The position numbers and the translations under genes are program-made. This document shows, piece after piece, positions 33,213 through 43,068 of a DNA stretch of 64,000 bases. The notes beneath the pieces were generated by a model. The model did not search any database and was not told the origin of the DNA. It saw nothing but the letters and a program-made list of their open reading frames with translations. How positions within the stretch are numbered: the stretch's first letter is position 1; every line of letters starts with the position of its first letter. Source of the DNA: Clytia hemisphaerica (lineage: Eukaryota > Cnidaria > Hydrozoa > Leptothecata > Clytiidae). The stretch is from contig CACVBU010000964.1 of the NCBI GenBank assembly GCA_902728285.1, positions 1,200,966 through 1,264,965 of the forward strand, read 5' to 3'.

Positions 33213-33266
33213 TTCCCAGCCAAAATCAACAAAAATTGCTTTCTCATTTGAAAGATTCATTTAAAT

Positions 33267-34727
33267 TCAATTATTCAATTTGAATTTCATATCCACATTT
33301 TTAGCAATATTTCCCAATTCTTTCATGATATCACAATCATCCACAGAGCGAATTAAAATCAGGTTACGTACTGATCTCCTTGTTTCTCGTGAAACTTTTT
33401 CGTTTTCGTTTCGATATTTGACAATGACACAACGAACTTTGTCATCATCACCAACTTCAACATTTGATATGATACCATACGTGTACGATTTGGATAGTTT
33501 CGATTCGACCTTGTTGAATAGAACAACATCACCAATTTGGAGGTTTCGTTCGTGGTTGAACCATTTTGATTGTGACATGAGCTTGGGAACGTGGTTTAGT
33601 AGCCATGATTCGAACCAAGCATCATAGATTTTCGAGTTTTGGTCCAGTAATTTCGTTGGATTAGATGAGATTATGAAATCACCTGTTGGACTTCGGTCAT
33701 TGTTGCGTCCTAGAAGGAGACGATTTGGAGTGAGAAGGTCCATGTTCTCCACATCGATGACATTTCCAATAGCAATGGGTAAATCATTTATAGAGTTTGA
33801 AATGATTGCAGTGATTGTCTCCCATTGTAGGATTGATAAACGTTCGTTTTGGATTGTTTTTTCCAAAGATGTGTTGACTTCCTTGATTTTTCGTTCCACT
33901 TTTCCATTCATGTTATGTGCGCCTACAGGACACGTTTGGAAGGTGACATGATGATCTTTGTGAAGTTTGGATTGGATGTCCTTGAAATTAAATCTCATGT
34001 CCTTGGATCCTTTAACAAGTTGAGTTCCTTCATCACAGTAGACTTGGTTTGGAAAACCATATCTTGAAGCAAATCGCGTGAAGGATTGGATAAAAGCAGT
34101 GCTTGAGTAATCATCCATAACGTTGATGAATATTGCTGAGGTAACACAGCAGCAGTAGACGACAAGCCATACTTTGATTGTTGATCTCTTGTGCAATGGA
34201 GAATAGGCTTTGTATGGTCCACTGAGATCGAATTGCGTATTGTAGAACGAAGGAGCGATTGTGATACATGCTTCTGGTAGTGGTCCCATAGCAGCTTCAA
34301 TGGTTCGCTTGTTGAGGAATCTACATCGTTGACATGACTTCTTGATTAACTTTACAAGTGAACGTCCTTCAATGATGTAGGTCTTTTTCATGATGTGACG
34401 TAATGTTGTTTCGATGCCAGCATGTTGCACGTCTTTGTGGTTCCAGTGGATATCTGATGCAATGCTGAAGGCGACTGGTGAACTCTTGTCGATGACAGGA
34501 ACGCAGAATGTTGATGAAATGAGGTCCAACATTGCTTCTGTGTATCGACCAACAATTGTGATTGAGTTGCTTGGTAGAATTCGACCATTGTAGAGTAGGA
34601 TACCATCCTTGGATGTGGTGATTGGCTCAAATTTCTTTGGAGGAAGAAAGTGTCGTACTTCATCGGCTGCCTTCTTGAAGTAATATAGTTCAGCAGCAGA
34701 TATTTCCTCGTCAGTGAGTTGTGGCAC
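33267..34727 (-). CDS. BEL/Pao integrase and C-terminal domain (downstream frame)
   Basis: The open frame starts with GTG, not ATG, because it is the continuation of the upstream polyprotein after a frame change. A zinc-binding region (HWNHKDVQH ... KKSCQRC) precedes the catalytic core, whose D-D-E residues are visible in FDLSGPY, YCDEGTQ and NGKVERKIKE. The C-terminal part (IGDVVLFNKVE ... KYRNENEK) resembles the DUF5641 tail of BEL/Pao integrases. It ends 55 bp before the 3' LTR. Integrase would insert the cDNA into the genome. In this copy it cannot be translated in frame with the rest without correcting the break near 34798-34805. Confidence 0.88.
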   Translation of the reverse strand: MPQLTDEEISAAELYYFKKAADEVRHFLPPKKFEPITTSKDGILLYNGRILPSNSITIVGRYTEAMLDLISSTFCVPVIDKSSPVAFSIASDIHWNHKDVQHAGIETTLRHIMKKTYIIEGRSLVKLIKKSCQRCRFLNKRTIEAAMGPLPEACITIAPSFYNTQFDLSGPYKAYSPLHKRSTIKVWLVVYCCCVTSAIFINVMDDYSSTAFIQSFTRFASRYGFPNQVYCDEGTQLVKGSKDMRFNFKDIQSKLHKDHHVTFQTCPVGAHNMNGKVERKIKEVNTSLEKTIQNERLSILQWETITAIISNSINDLPIAIGNVIDVENMDLLTPNRLLLGRNNDRSPTGDFIISSNPTKLLDQNSKIYDAWFESWLLNHVPKLMSQSKWFNHERNLQIGDVVLFNKVESKLSKSYTYGIISNVEVGDDDKVRCVIVKYRNENEKVSRETRRSVRNLILIRSVDDCDIMKELGNIAKNVDMKFKLNN

Positions 34728-37700
34728 TTCTTTGATGACGATGTTTGGAGTTGATGTTGAGTACTTCTTTGAACGTAGATTTTTGAAGTAGCGGATGACG
34801 TACGTAAGCCATGATTCTGGTGACTTTGGTGAAGCTTCTGTAGTTTGGATCTAGAAGGTAATTTGAAAACGTATACCTCTTTTCGAATTCTTTCGTTGGG
34901 CACTCTGCATGATGGATGTTGATTTGGACTTCTTTCTGCACCTCTTCCATTTCACGTTCAGTTAGTTTGAGCTCCTTGGCTGATTTGATTGGAAATGAGT
35001 TTTGGTCGAGATGCATCCAGTCGTGGCCATTTATCCATTTGGAATCTTTGTCGACTTCGTTGAGTTTGGATCCTCTTCGAGTTCCGATGTCTGCTAACAT
35101 GTTTGATGTGTCGACGTAATGCCATTGATCGTTGGATGTAAAACGTTTGATTTCGACGACTCTGCTTCTGACCCATTTCTTCAGAGGTTTTTCGTCATTG
35201 TCAATCCAGTGTAGGACGATTTGGCTGTCAGTTAACTTGATTGATGAGCGGTGCCATTTGGAGATGGAACGTCTTACTATCTCACCGGTGTGACAGTTGA
35301 TGAGGGCAGCATACAGCTCGGCTCTTGGTTGAGTAAGATCTTTGACCGTTCTTGTTCGAGCAAATATCAATTGGGATGAGTATTCTCCATTTTGTCGAAG
35401 GAATCTGGCGTATATTGCAACACAGGCCATTGATTGACTAGCGTCAGCGAAGTCGATTGTATTGATATCTGTGTTGACGGCGTCTTCAGGAATGATGGCT
35501 CGTTTGAATTTAAGTTGACCAATCTCTTTCATCATTTCGAAATTGGATTCCCAAAGAGGTCGAAGGCTGTCTGGAATTTGGTCATCCCAGTCCAGTTGAT
35601 GATGTAGTAGGTGTTGAAGATCTATCTTCATTGATGCGATCAGTGGTGCAACCTTTCCAGCTAAATCAAAGATCTCTGCTACTTTTGAAGCACAGTGACG
35701 ACGAGTGAGACGAGAGGGTATGATGTTTTGTAGATTTAAAGGTTTCTTACCCCGGTTCTTCTTAGCAAAGTTGAGTTCACTGACGTGTAATGATAGCATG
35801 TCTTCTTTGACGAACCATTTCATGCCAGCGACAAAGATAGTGTTGTTGTCTTCGCTGAGTGAGCTTGGCGGTTCCTCCCCCGAGAAGGCAACACCTTTGA
35901 GTTGAAAACCACCACGATTGAGGACGATTTCCAATTGATCTGATCGAGTGTGGGCCAGTTGACGAGTAGCTTCTCCGGTGAGGCAGTCATCAACATAGAC
36001 TTCCTTGTGGACGATGTCGTGCACTTCTGGATATTCTGATTGTGAAACTTTTGCAACCTGACGAAGAGCATGCTCAGCTTGATTGCCAGATGATTTTATG
36101 CCATAAATTAACGTTTTGATGACTTTCTCCTCTGGTTCCTGTCCTGGTTCGAATGTTGGATGCCAGAGATAGCGTTGATACGTCCAGTGATCTTCATGGA
36201 GTCTGATTGTATTGTACATCTTCTTGATGTCAGTAGCAATGGCAACAGGTTGGACAGTCCATCTAAGAAGGATCTCCTGAAGTTTGTTAAGATTATTGGT
36301 GCCTTTTGCTAAGATATCATTGAGACTTTCACCGGTGGACGTTGGTTGGGATGCATCAAATACTATCCTACATGGGGTACTGATCGAATTGCCTTTCCAG
36401 ACTGCTCTCCATGGGATTGTATATTGGACTTGTTCATTTTGAAGATTCGCTTGAATTCTAGGGGATAAGTTTGTGACGTAATCGACATACCCTAATTGAT
36501 GTAGCTTTCCTTCTGATTCAAGGATGTCTTGCTTGTCTTGGAAGTTCTTTGGATTGTTGAGCTTTTTGATCTGTTGTTGGTACACTTTCATTGCCTTCTC
36601 ACGGTTGTTGGAGAGACGTTTGGTTGGGTCAGCAGTGAATGGTAGATGAGCTGTTGTGATGCTTTTGTCGAAGTCGATTGTTACCGACTTGTTGATGATT
36701 GTTACCGACTTGTTGATGATTGTTTGTTCGACTTCTTCTCTGATGCTGATGGTTTCATTTGAGTCGTGCTTGCAGTCTTTGCATTCTCTGCACTTGGGGC
36801 ATCTGTAGGATATTTCACTGCCAGCTGCTTCTACTTCTTCGAACACTCGCATTGCTGTTGACAGGTGAACTTCAGTGTTGATTGGTTGAGCTGGATGTGT
36901 TGGTTTGAATCCAAGAAGAGGTGAATCTGGTCGACTGCGGATTCTGATGAACTGATCTGTGAAGAAGGTTGTCATTGATGATGACAGGAAGTTTTGATGA
37001 ATGGCTGTGAAGGTTGGGTGAGGTCCACCAACGAGTCCTCGTCCACCAGAAGAATTGAAAAATTTGGATTCGTAGATGGCAAGTCCAGATTCAAGTTGAA
37101 ATTTCATAATGGGATGAAGTGAAAGATGTTTGACACCGATCATTAGATGAACATCTCCACCGATGGATGGTGCAAGCTTTGGAAGGTTGCCAGATTGATT
37201 TGATAAGCTGTACTGATGATTGATATCTCGTTCAACTTGGTCCAATGGATACATCGGAAATGTTTCAGTGATTTTCTCAAGGCAAGCCCCAATGAGTGAG
37301 ACTTCAGTACCATCGTGGAGTGGAATCTTGACGCGATAGGTGCCAAGTGTTGATTGTGCTTGTGTTTGACCGACACCACCAATGCTGATTGGTTCAGATG
37401 ATAGTTGTTCTGCAAATGGTCCAAGTAGTTTGATGGCTTCGTGACTAACGACAAAATCACTACATCCATTGTCGAAGAATATGACGAGGTCTTTGCCATT
37501 GACGCGAATTTTCTGTAGAAGGTAGATGCCTCTCTCATTGCAATCATTGTTGGAAGCTTTGTAGAGGTGAATTTGACGAGCAAAAGCTGGTAGTTTTGGG
37601 CTTTTGATGAAACGATCTACATACCTCTTGAGCAGTTGTTGATTTGATGGTAAGGCTTTGTGATCTTCGCAGAGTAGGACGTGCTTCTTGATTGGATCTT

Positions 37701-38919
37701 GATGATGTGTGGGATGTGGACAGATGAAATCATGTTGGCATCTTCCATCTTGATGTTTACCTGTCGTTGAGCTGGCTCCTGGGAAGAGACATTGGATACA
37801 GAAGCCTTTGTTGTTCAGGATCTTCAGACGTTCGGCTGGAGACTGTGTAGCAAACTCTTTGCAGGTGTAGTATTGCATGATTCTGGTTGATTTCGGACCA
37901 GATGTTGATACGTGCTCGTTAAATCCTTCAGGTGCATTGCAGATGGTGCAGACAGGATCTGTTGGTGGAGTTGGAAGGTTCGAGTGATGAGATGATGGGC
38001 CACGCTTCCCACCACCTTGACGGTTGTCTTCCTTCTTGGCTGGATCATTCTTGATTGATAGCAATTGTTTTTGTTCGAGGACTTTCCTTTCTTTTGTCAG
38101 AAAGTCGATGAATTGATGCCACGTCTGCTTTGGTGTGAGTGTGTCATTGCAGATGCTTGATATGAAACGAGTAGATCTCCCTTCACCAATTAATTGATTG
38201 ATCTTTCCAAAGGTGTCCCCATAGTATAGGTATTCCTCAATCTGGTGCTTCTCGGCTAATGCTGATACCTCCTTCATGATGTTGATGATTTTGCTCAAGG
38301 TGGAAGGTAATTTCTTGGCATCTCTCTTGTGTGTTTCGAGTGAATCGATCTCTTGGACTTTCTTTGATAACATGAGTCGTGGATTGCCAAATGCATCTTT
38401 GAGGCGTTGCCAGATTTCAGTTATTGATTCGAGTGATTTGACCATGGTGAGTGCTTGACCTGCCAAATAATTGTTCTTAAGCAGATCTGGTAAGAGGTTA
38501 GATGGTGTTTTATCATTGTACATTTTGTCAAAGTTCAATTTGAAGGTGTAGTAATCAATTGGTCCGTCGTAACCAGAAAACTTTTCTAGTTTGATGTTGA
38601 GTGATGCTTTGTTGAATTCTGTAAGTTTGTCGAGTTCACGATCTTTGATTTCTTTGACCAAACTGTTGTTGTATTTTTGTTTCAGTTCGTCAAGTTTCAA
38701 ATGGCTTGCTTTGGTTTTTGTCATGGATGCACGAAGTGTTGCACTTGAAATTGGAGTTTCGAGACATTTTCTGTAGTTGTCCCGAATCTTTTCGTAGGTA
38801 GAGTTGATTGATGGAGTTTCGGTTCGCCAGTTGAGAAGTATGTTGGAATCAGCAGTTTCAACATCACGATTGAAAAATTGTTTCAATTCTTTGATGGATG
38901 GATTCATTAACACAATCAA
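34711..38919 (-). CDS. BEL/Pao gag C-terminus, protease, reverse transcriptase and RNase H (middle frame)
   Basis: A 1402-codon open frame. In order: a DUF1759-type gag region (about residues 110-270, including KFSGYDGPIDYYTF); a cysteine/histidine-rich region (about 325-420, CTICNAPEG ... CPHPTHH); an aspartic protease with Asp483 in FFDNGCSDFV; a reverse transcriptase with the YVDD catalytic box at 975-978; an RNase H segment (FADASQSMA); and the start of the linker to integrase. The peptide INKSVTI is tandemly repeated just before the reverse transcriptase because of a 24-bp duplication near 36678-36725. It overlaps the upstream gag frame (38864-38919) and the downstream integrase frame (34711-34727). 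Both overlaps look like lesions rather than regulated frameshifts, because short 4-base tandem repeats sit at each switch. Confidence 0.9.
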   Translation of the reverse strand: MIVLMNPSIKELKQFFNRDVETADSNILLNWRTETPSINSTYEKIRDNYRKCLETPISSATLRASMTKTKASHLKLDELKQKYNNSLVKEIKDRELDKLTEFNKASLNIKLEKFSGYDGPIDYYTFKLNFDKMYNDKTPSNLLPDLLKNNYLAGQALTMVKSLESITEIWQRLKDAFGNPRLMLSKKVQEIDSLETHKRDAKKLPSTLSKIINIMKEVSALAEKHQIEEYLYYGDTFGKINQLIGEGRSTRFISSICNDTLTPKQTWHQFIDFLTKERKVLEQKQLLSIKNDPAKKEDNRQGGGKRGPSSHHSNLPTPPTDPVCTICNAPEGFNEHVSTSGPKSTRIMQYYTCKEFATQSPAERLKILNNKGFCIQCLFPGASSTTGKHQDGRCQHDFICPHPTHHQDPIKKHVLLCEDHKALPSNQQLLKRYVDRFIKSPKLPAFARQIHLYKASNNDCNERGIYLLQKIRVNGKDLVIFFDNGCSDFVVSHEAIKLLGPFAEQLSSEPISIGGVGQTQAQSTLGTYRVKIPLHDGTEVSLIGACLEKITETFPMYPLDQVERDINHQYSLSNQSGNLPKLAPSIGGDVHLMIGVKHLSLHPIMKFQLESGLAIYESKFFNSSGGRGLVGGPHPTFTAIHQNFLSSSMTTFFTDQFIRIRSRPDSPLLGFKPTHPAQPINTEVHLSTAMRVFEEVEAAGSEISYRCPKCRECKDCKHDSNETISIREEVEQTIINKSVTIINKSVTIDFDKSITTAHLPFTADPTKRLSNNREKAMKVYQQQIKKLNNPKNFQDKQDILESEGKLHQLGYVDYVTNLSPRIQANLQNEQVQYTIPWRAVWKGNSISTPCRIVFDASQPTSTGESLNDILAKGTNNLNKLQEILLRWTVQPVAIATDIKKMYNTIRLHEDHWTYQRYLWHPTFEPGQEPEEKVIKTLIYGIKSSGNQAEHALRQVAKVSQSEYPEVHDIVHKEVYVDDCLTGEATRQLAHTRSDQLEIVLNRGGFQLKGVAFSGEEPPSSLSEDNNTIFVAGMKWFVKEDMLSLHVSELNFAKKNRGKKPLNLQNIIPSRLTRRHCASKVAEIFDLAGKVAPLIASMKIDLQHLLHHQLDWDDQIPDSLRPLWESNFEMMKEIGQLKFKRAIIPEDAVNTDINTIDFADASQSMACVAIYARFLRQNGEYSSQLIFARTRTVKDLTQPRAELYAALINCHTGEIVRRSISKWHRSSIKLTDSQIVLHWIDNDEKPLKKWVRSRVVEIKRFTSNDQWHYVDTSNMLADIGTRRGSKLNEVDKDSKWINGHDWMHLDQNSFPIKSAKELKLTEREMEEVQKEVQINIHHAECPTKEFEKRYTFSNYLLDPNYRSFTKVTRIMAYVRHPLLQKSTFKEVLNINSKHRHQRSATTH

Positions 38920-39409
38920 GAAGGAAGTTAACAGTTTCCTCCTTTACGGTGGCTGCACTGGCTTGTTGGGTTTGGTTGATAGATTTGTGATGTTGAGTTT
39001 GGACCTCATAAACTTTGGTGTTGAAGTCCTTTATCGATTGTACTGCAGTGGTGACTATCTCGTTGAATTCGTCTGGTAAAACTTCTTTTCTGAGTTTGAT
39101 GGTGAGTTGTAATCGATTCATGTCGAAACGAATTTTTTCGACTTTATCAAAGATAGCAGTGACCTGATCTGGTTCCATGGTTTGAATTGGAGTTTCATTT
39201 GTTATATCCGTGACAGCTTGAGACATGAGGACCAGCTCGACGGCATCCTTGCTGGGGTCGGCCATCTCAATTGAATCTGTTGATGAGGTATCGTTGATTG
39301 ATAGGTTTTGAAGTCTGGATGAAAGGTTCTCTTCAGTGATGGGAACACGTTCACCCGTTGAGTTGAGTTTGCGATAATCGATTCGAGGGAATCTTTGTTG
39401 TCTTGACAT
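38864..39409 (-). CDS. BEL/Pao gag N-terminus (upstream frame)
   Basis: The first ATG is at 39409 (MSRQQRFPRIDYRK); the open frame continues upstream into the LTR without an ATG. The 181-residue segment is rich in charged and Gln/Thr residues and predicted to be helical (for example VEKIRFDMNRLQLTIKL). It is the N-terminal part of Gag, whose reading continues in the middle frame. The switch lies at a period-4 repeat (38893-38903). Confidence 0.75.
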   Translation of the reverse strand: MSRQQRFPRIDYRKLNSTGERVPITEENLSSRLQNLSINDTSSTDSIEMADPSKDAVELVLMSQAVTDITNETPIQTMEPDQVTAIFDKVEKIRFDMNRLQLTIKLRKEVLPDEFNEIVTTAVQSIKDFNTKVYEVQTQHHKSINQTQQASAATVKEETVNFLLDCVNESIHQRIETIFQS

Positions 39410-39428
39410 TGACTGATTTATTTTTAAG

Positions 39429-39551
39429 TCCACGATTGATGAGGACTGTTGATTGAACTGGTGTTCTGATGTCCACGATTGACGAAGACGGTTGATTGAA
39501 CTGTTGTTTTGAGATATCCAAGATTGACGAGGATGGTTGATTTGATTATTG
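39429..39551 (-). repeat. Three imperfect 43-45-bp repeats in the element leader
   Basis: Units start at 39429, 39472 and 39517 on the plus strand with TCCA(C/A)GATTGA(T/C)GA and include GTTGATTGAACTG. They lie between the 5' LTR and the gag ATG, so they are leader sequence. A role in RNA packaging or primer binding is possible but unproven. Confidence 0.65.
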
Positions 39552-39570
39552 ATAGGATCTTCTGTTTGAA

Positions 39571-40352
39571 TGTAGTACACACAGTAAATTGACTCAAATT
39601 TGTAACGATGATGTGATATTGTTCAAAGTTCAAACTGAAAAGGTAAAAAAAACTTATGTTTAAATAATTGAAAAAATAATGAAAAAAATGACAAAGTCTT
39701 AATTGACAAATGAATTTGAGGCTAATTGAAATTAAAATACATGAAAAGAAAAGAAAAAATCTAAAAGTAAAGTTAAGTAAAAAAAATGATGAAAAAAAAA
39801 TGAGTCCTAAATATAAAGTCCTAACTTAACCTAAGACACACCTAAAAAAGCAAAACAAAATGGCTGACACACACAAAAAAACAAACATGAACCTACCAGG
39901 TGAGCCAAAGTTGAAAGCTGTGTGAAGTGTGTGTGTTGATACTTGAAATTGATTTGAAAAAGTTGTTGAAATTATTTGAAAAGTTTGAAAGTTGAAAAGT
40001 TGTTTAATCCTTCCAGTCTGAATGCATAATGTCTACTGCACATGAGGTGTGTTTGAAAAAATGATTTTTTTATAAAGTATATGAAATTAATTAAAAAATA
40101 CTTATATTCCCTAGAGGTAATAAAAAAGTGATGTCATGAGACATAATTATTGATAATTGGCCTAATTAAATATATGATAAACTAGTTGAAACAAAAGGAT
40201 AAGACACATGAAACTGAAAAAAGGAGTGACAAACAAAAGACAAAAACCTGAAAAACACTGAGAAGGAGAGACTGAAAAAAGTACAGAATGAAAAGTAATT
40301 TTTTTTTGATTTTCTAATAAATAAATATATAGTGAACTGCCATTGCATTACA
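39571..40352 (-). repeat. BEL/Pao 5' LTR (in element sense)
   Basis: 782 bp with the same ends as the other LTR. It is longer through small insertions, for example an extra CCTAAATATAAAG-like stretch near 39806-39820. Confidence 0.92.
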
Positions 40353-40392
40353 TCACCATATTCATAGTTATCAAGAATAATTTTTACTTTTT

Positions 40393-40520
40393 AGGCCCGG
40401 CGGAAACGGGGAGACTAGGGAGACTCCAGCCTCCCCACTTTTGCGCCAATGAAATTTATTTTTGTAAATTTGTAGCGAATTTTATCTCATTTTGAGCCTT
40501 CAGTCTCCCCACTTTTATGG
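40393..40520. mobile_element. CAGGCCCGG MITE, 3'-truncated (copy 3)
   Basis: Starts AGGCCCGGCGGAAACGG and has CCAGCCTCCCCACTTTTG and TCAGTCTCCCCACTTTT inside, but lacks the inverted right end found at 15217-15353. Confidence 0.6.
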
Positions 40521-40604
40521 TCTTCTTTTAGTAGAATAATTGAAACTTATTTCTGCAAGATGTTATAAGAAATATTACTAAATTAGAAAGAGATTCTTTT
40601 TCGG

Positions 40605-40610
40605 TTTATT
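40605..40610 (-). promoter_or_regulatory. Polyadenylation signal of the cysteine-rich gene
   Basis: AATAAA on the minus strand, about 35 nt past the stop codon at 40645. Confidence 0.6.
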
Positions 40611-40644
40611 TCTTCTTATAAAATGAGAAATAAATTATGAGGCT

Positions 40645-43068
40645 TCAATACCCTCCACAATCACCACCGCCAAATTGACACGTGGCTTTTGAAAAGTCGG
40701 GATTCAAACAAAAATGGTTGTTCCAGACGGGACATCTCACAAGATGTCCACCACATGTCCAGGCACCTGAAAATTTTATAATAACAATAATATAGTTTTA
40801 CAAATTCGCAGGCCACCGTGCGGACACATGGGCCTCTATGAATCGCTCATGCATTTTGGGTTAATTATTACACTGTTATGATATAGACAGGTATGCAACA
40901 ATAGTGACACTTTCAATCATAATCAAACTTTTTATCTTTTCTCTCCCTAATTCGAACTAAAGAATTATAGAGATTTGAATTATAAAAAGTATTTCAAGAG
41001 GATTCCTCTTTGAAGTTCGATTTATAGAAAGTTTCAAATAATAGAAGTTCGAATAAGTTACAGTTTACTGTGTAAATTTTTCATAGGAAACCAGATTGTT
41101 AGAAATTAGTCAAAAGTGTTTGTTTAAAATAAGAACAATTTAAAAACAATGCTGTGAGAACCTAATTCAAAAATCTGACACGCTGAAAAAATAGAGCTTT
41201 GAAAGAGCTTTCCAACGGTGCCAAACATTAAGGGTTTTAGCTATTACCAAGCCCGAGATAATTCGATTCAAAGTTTAAGCATCGAAAAATCTTACATATG
41301 CGATTTTTTAGCTTTTTGAGAACGTTAAGGAGTTAAATTCCAACTGTCCGTTCCCTTTTTCCTACTCTTACAATTAGAATAGACATCTTAACTTTTTTTT
41401 ATTTTTTTAACATTATTTCCTTGATCTCCAAAAATATTGGTTCTTCTTACAAGAAAAGTGTTATATATAATTTATATACTGTGTGTATAAAACTTATTTC
41501 TCTCACCTTTGTAATTGCACCTACAAGCAGCATAGGCGGGAGGCGGTGATGAAATCTTACACCCTCCTGGGTGGTAATCGCAATCACAATTTCCTTCTTT
41601 GTAGCCTGAAATTTGAATTTGCATATAAAATAAGTCACATTATAACATCTCTGTATCACAGCCAGAGTCAAAACCATCACCAAATGTATTTTAAGTGAAT
41701 AATTTTACGTGAGTATTATACTTTGTGAGTTTTGCGACTTTTTCCAAAAATTCGCGAAATTTGATGCTAGCGAAAACTTTAAAACCAGTACCTTACCAAA
41801 AGCCCTAGGAAAAAAGAAATCAGTTGAAAAAGGGACCGATTCGTGTAAATGAATGTCATAAAAATTTAAATTTCTTTGAAAAAAGAATTGTCTTGTGAAA
41901 GTATCTGCTTGCAAAAATGTATTCACTTAAAGTAGCCGTTTGATTTTTTAGTAAAACTGTGAGACTGTCAGACATGATTGTTGCATTATTATACCTTGAC
42001 AATCTCCATCGCCTTGCATACACGATCTAAATGAATTATCAGGTTGTCTGCATTTATCATCGTTAGGTTCGCGGCATTCAACAACATAACCATTACATGT
42101 CCAAGCGCCTTTATACTGACATTTACAAGCGTAATTTGCAGGAGCTATCTTACTGATTGTACAACCACCTGGGTGATAGTTGCAATCACAAGCAGCATTT
42201 GGACCCTCCAATGAATCTAAAACAAGAGTCGAATATAAACCAGACTGTTCTGGTCTGTGATTGGAGAATCTAGATAGAATGTAAATACTAAGTCATGTCA
42301 TGAATTTTATAAATTGGGGATAAGAAAATGTTGTGGTCTGCAGGTGATGAAAGCATAGTCATTATAAAAACACTGGTCTGGAAGGCTTTTGTCTCTTTTT
42401 ATTGTTAAAAGATGGAGCTAACGTACAAAATCGATTTATTTTGCAAACTTTTTGATCATGTGATTAGAAAATAGACCAATCTCAAGAGGAGATTTTGGTA
42501 ACGTGATCAAAAAGTATGCAAATTGCAACTTTTCTTTTGTTTGTAGCAAAAGAAAATTGAACAAAAAGCTAAAACAATACAATGCCAGATCAGTGTTTTT
42601 ATAATGACTATGCGATGAAAGAAAGTACCATAAATCAAGATGATTTCGGCTACTGACTGATTACTTTGACCGAATTTGAAGGACTGTAACTATTTATGAT
42701 TAAACGAATCACATTCATTTTTAACCAAAATTGATTGTTGATTTGTTTATTTAGACATCTGCAAATCCACACAGAAACACAAAATATTGTAGGAAGTTCC
42801 ATGTTACACCAATAATACAATCCTGGCGGTCTGTAAAATTGCGATTGCGGTTGCTACAGGAACCCTCTGTGTTTTTTCTATACATTGAAAAATCTACCTG
42901 AAGAATGCTTTGATAAAATTATATCTTCGTACATAAAAGTGTTCGAAAACTATTCGAACCATATGAATATTATCCCATGAAACTTGACTTGCCTTTTTCA
43001 ATTGTTGATGTTGATGACCCAACCAGAAGGATCAAGAAAACAAAGGTTGCCGCCAAGTCGAATGTCAT
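40645..43068 (-). CDS. Secreted cysteine-rich protein with a duplicated domain (four exons)
   Basis: Exons on the minus strand are 42993-43068, 41995-42216, 41507-41605 and 40645-40766. All junctions are phase 1, giving 172 residues. Exon 1 encodes a signal peptide (MTFDLAATFVFLILLVG). The mature part holds two copies of one domain: CDCNYHPGGC, CKCQY, GAWTCNGY and GDGDCQG in the first; CDCDYHPGGC, CRCNY, GAWTCGGH and GGGDCGGY at the C-terminus. The first copy sits in one exon. The second is divided by an intron inside its KGAW motif. Intron 1 (42217-42992) uses a GC donor in the context AG|GCAAGT; the other two introns are GT-AG. The protein is presumably extracellular and disulphide-bonded. 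I recognise the style from uncharacterised invertebrate secreted proteins but cannot name a function. An AATAAA lies 35 nt downstream. The model is strong because four exons keep one frame. Confidence 0.82.
42354..42613. mobile_element. hAT-like MITE inside intron 1 of the cysteine-rich gene
   Basis: Inverted ends CATAGTCATTATAAAAACAC and GTGTTTTTATAATGACTATG(C). GATGAAAG flanks both sides (42346-42353 and 42614-42621), an 8-bp duplication of hAT type. No coding region. Confidence 0.75.

Larger units (their letters stand above)
32454..40352 (-). mobile_element. BEL/Pao LTR retrotransposon, full-length but frame-broken
   Basis: A 7.9-kb element read on the minus strand. Its two LTRs (32454-33212 and 39571-40352) start TG and end CA in both directions. 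A 5-bp duplication, TCACC, flanks it (32449-32453 and 40353-40357), the target length usual for BEL/Pao. The order 5' LTR, gag, protease, reverse transcriptase, RNase H, integrase, 3' LTR is the BEL/Pao order. The coding region is split into three frames by two short frame changes, near 38893-38903 and 34798-34805. I see no obvious tRNA primer-binding site starting TGG just inside the 5' LTR. LTR similarity suggests a young insertion. Confidence 0.93.

Noticed and set aside
34711..38919. Programmed frameshifting in the BEL/Pao polyprotein
   Set aside because: No slippery heptamer was seen at the switches; 4-base tandem repeats at both points fit microduplications better.
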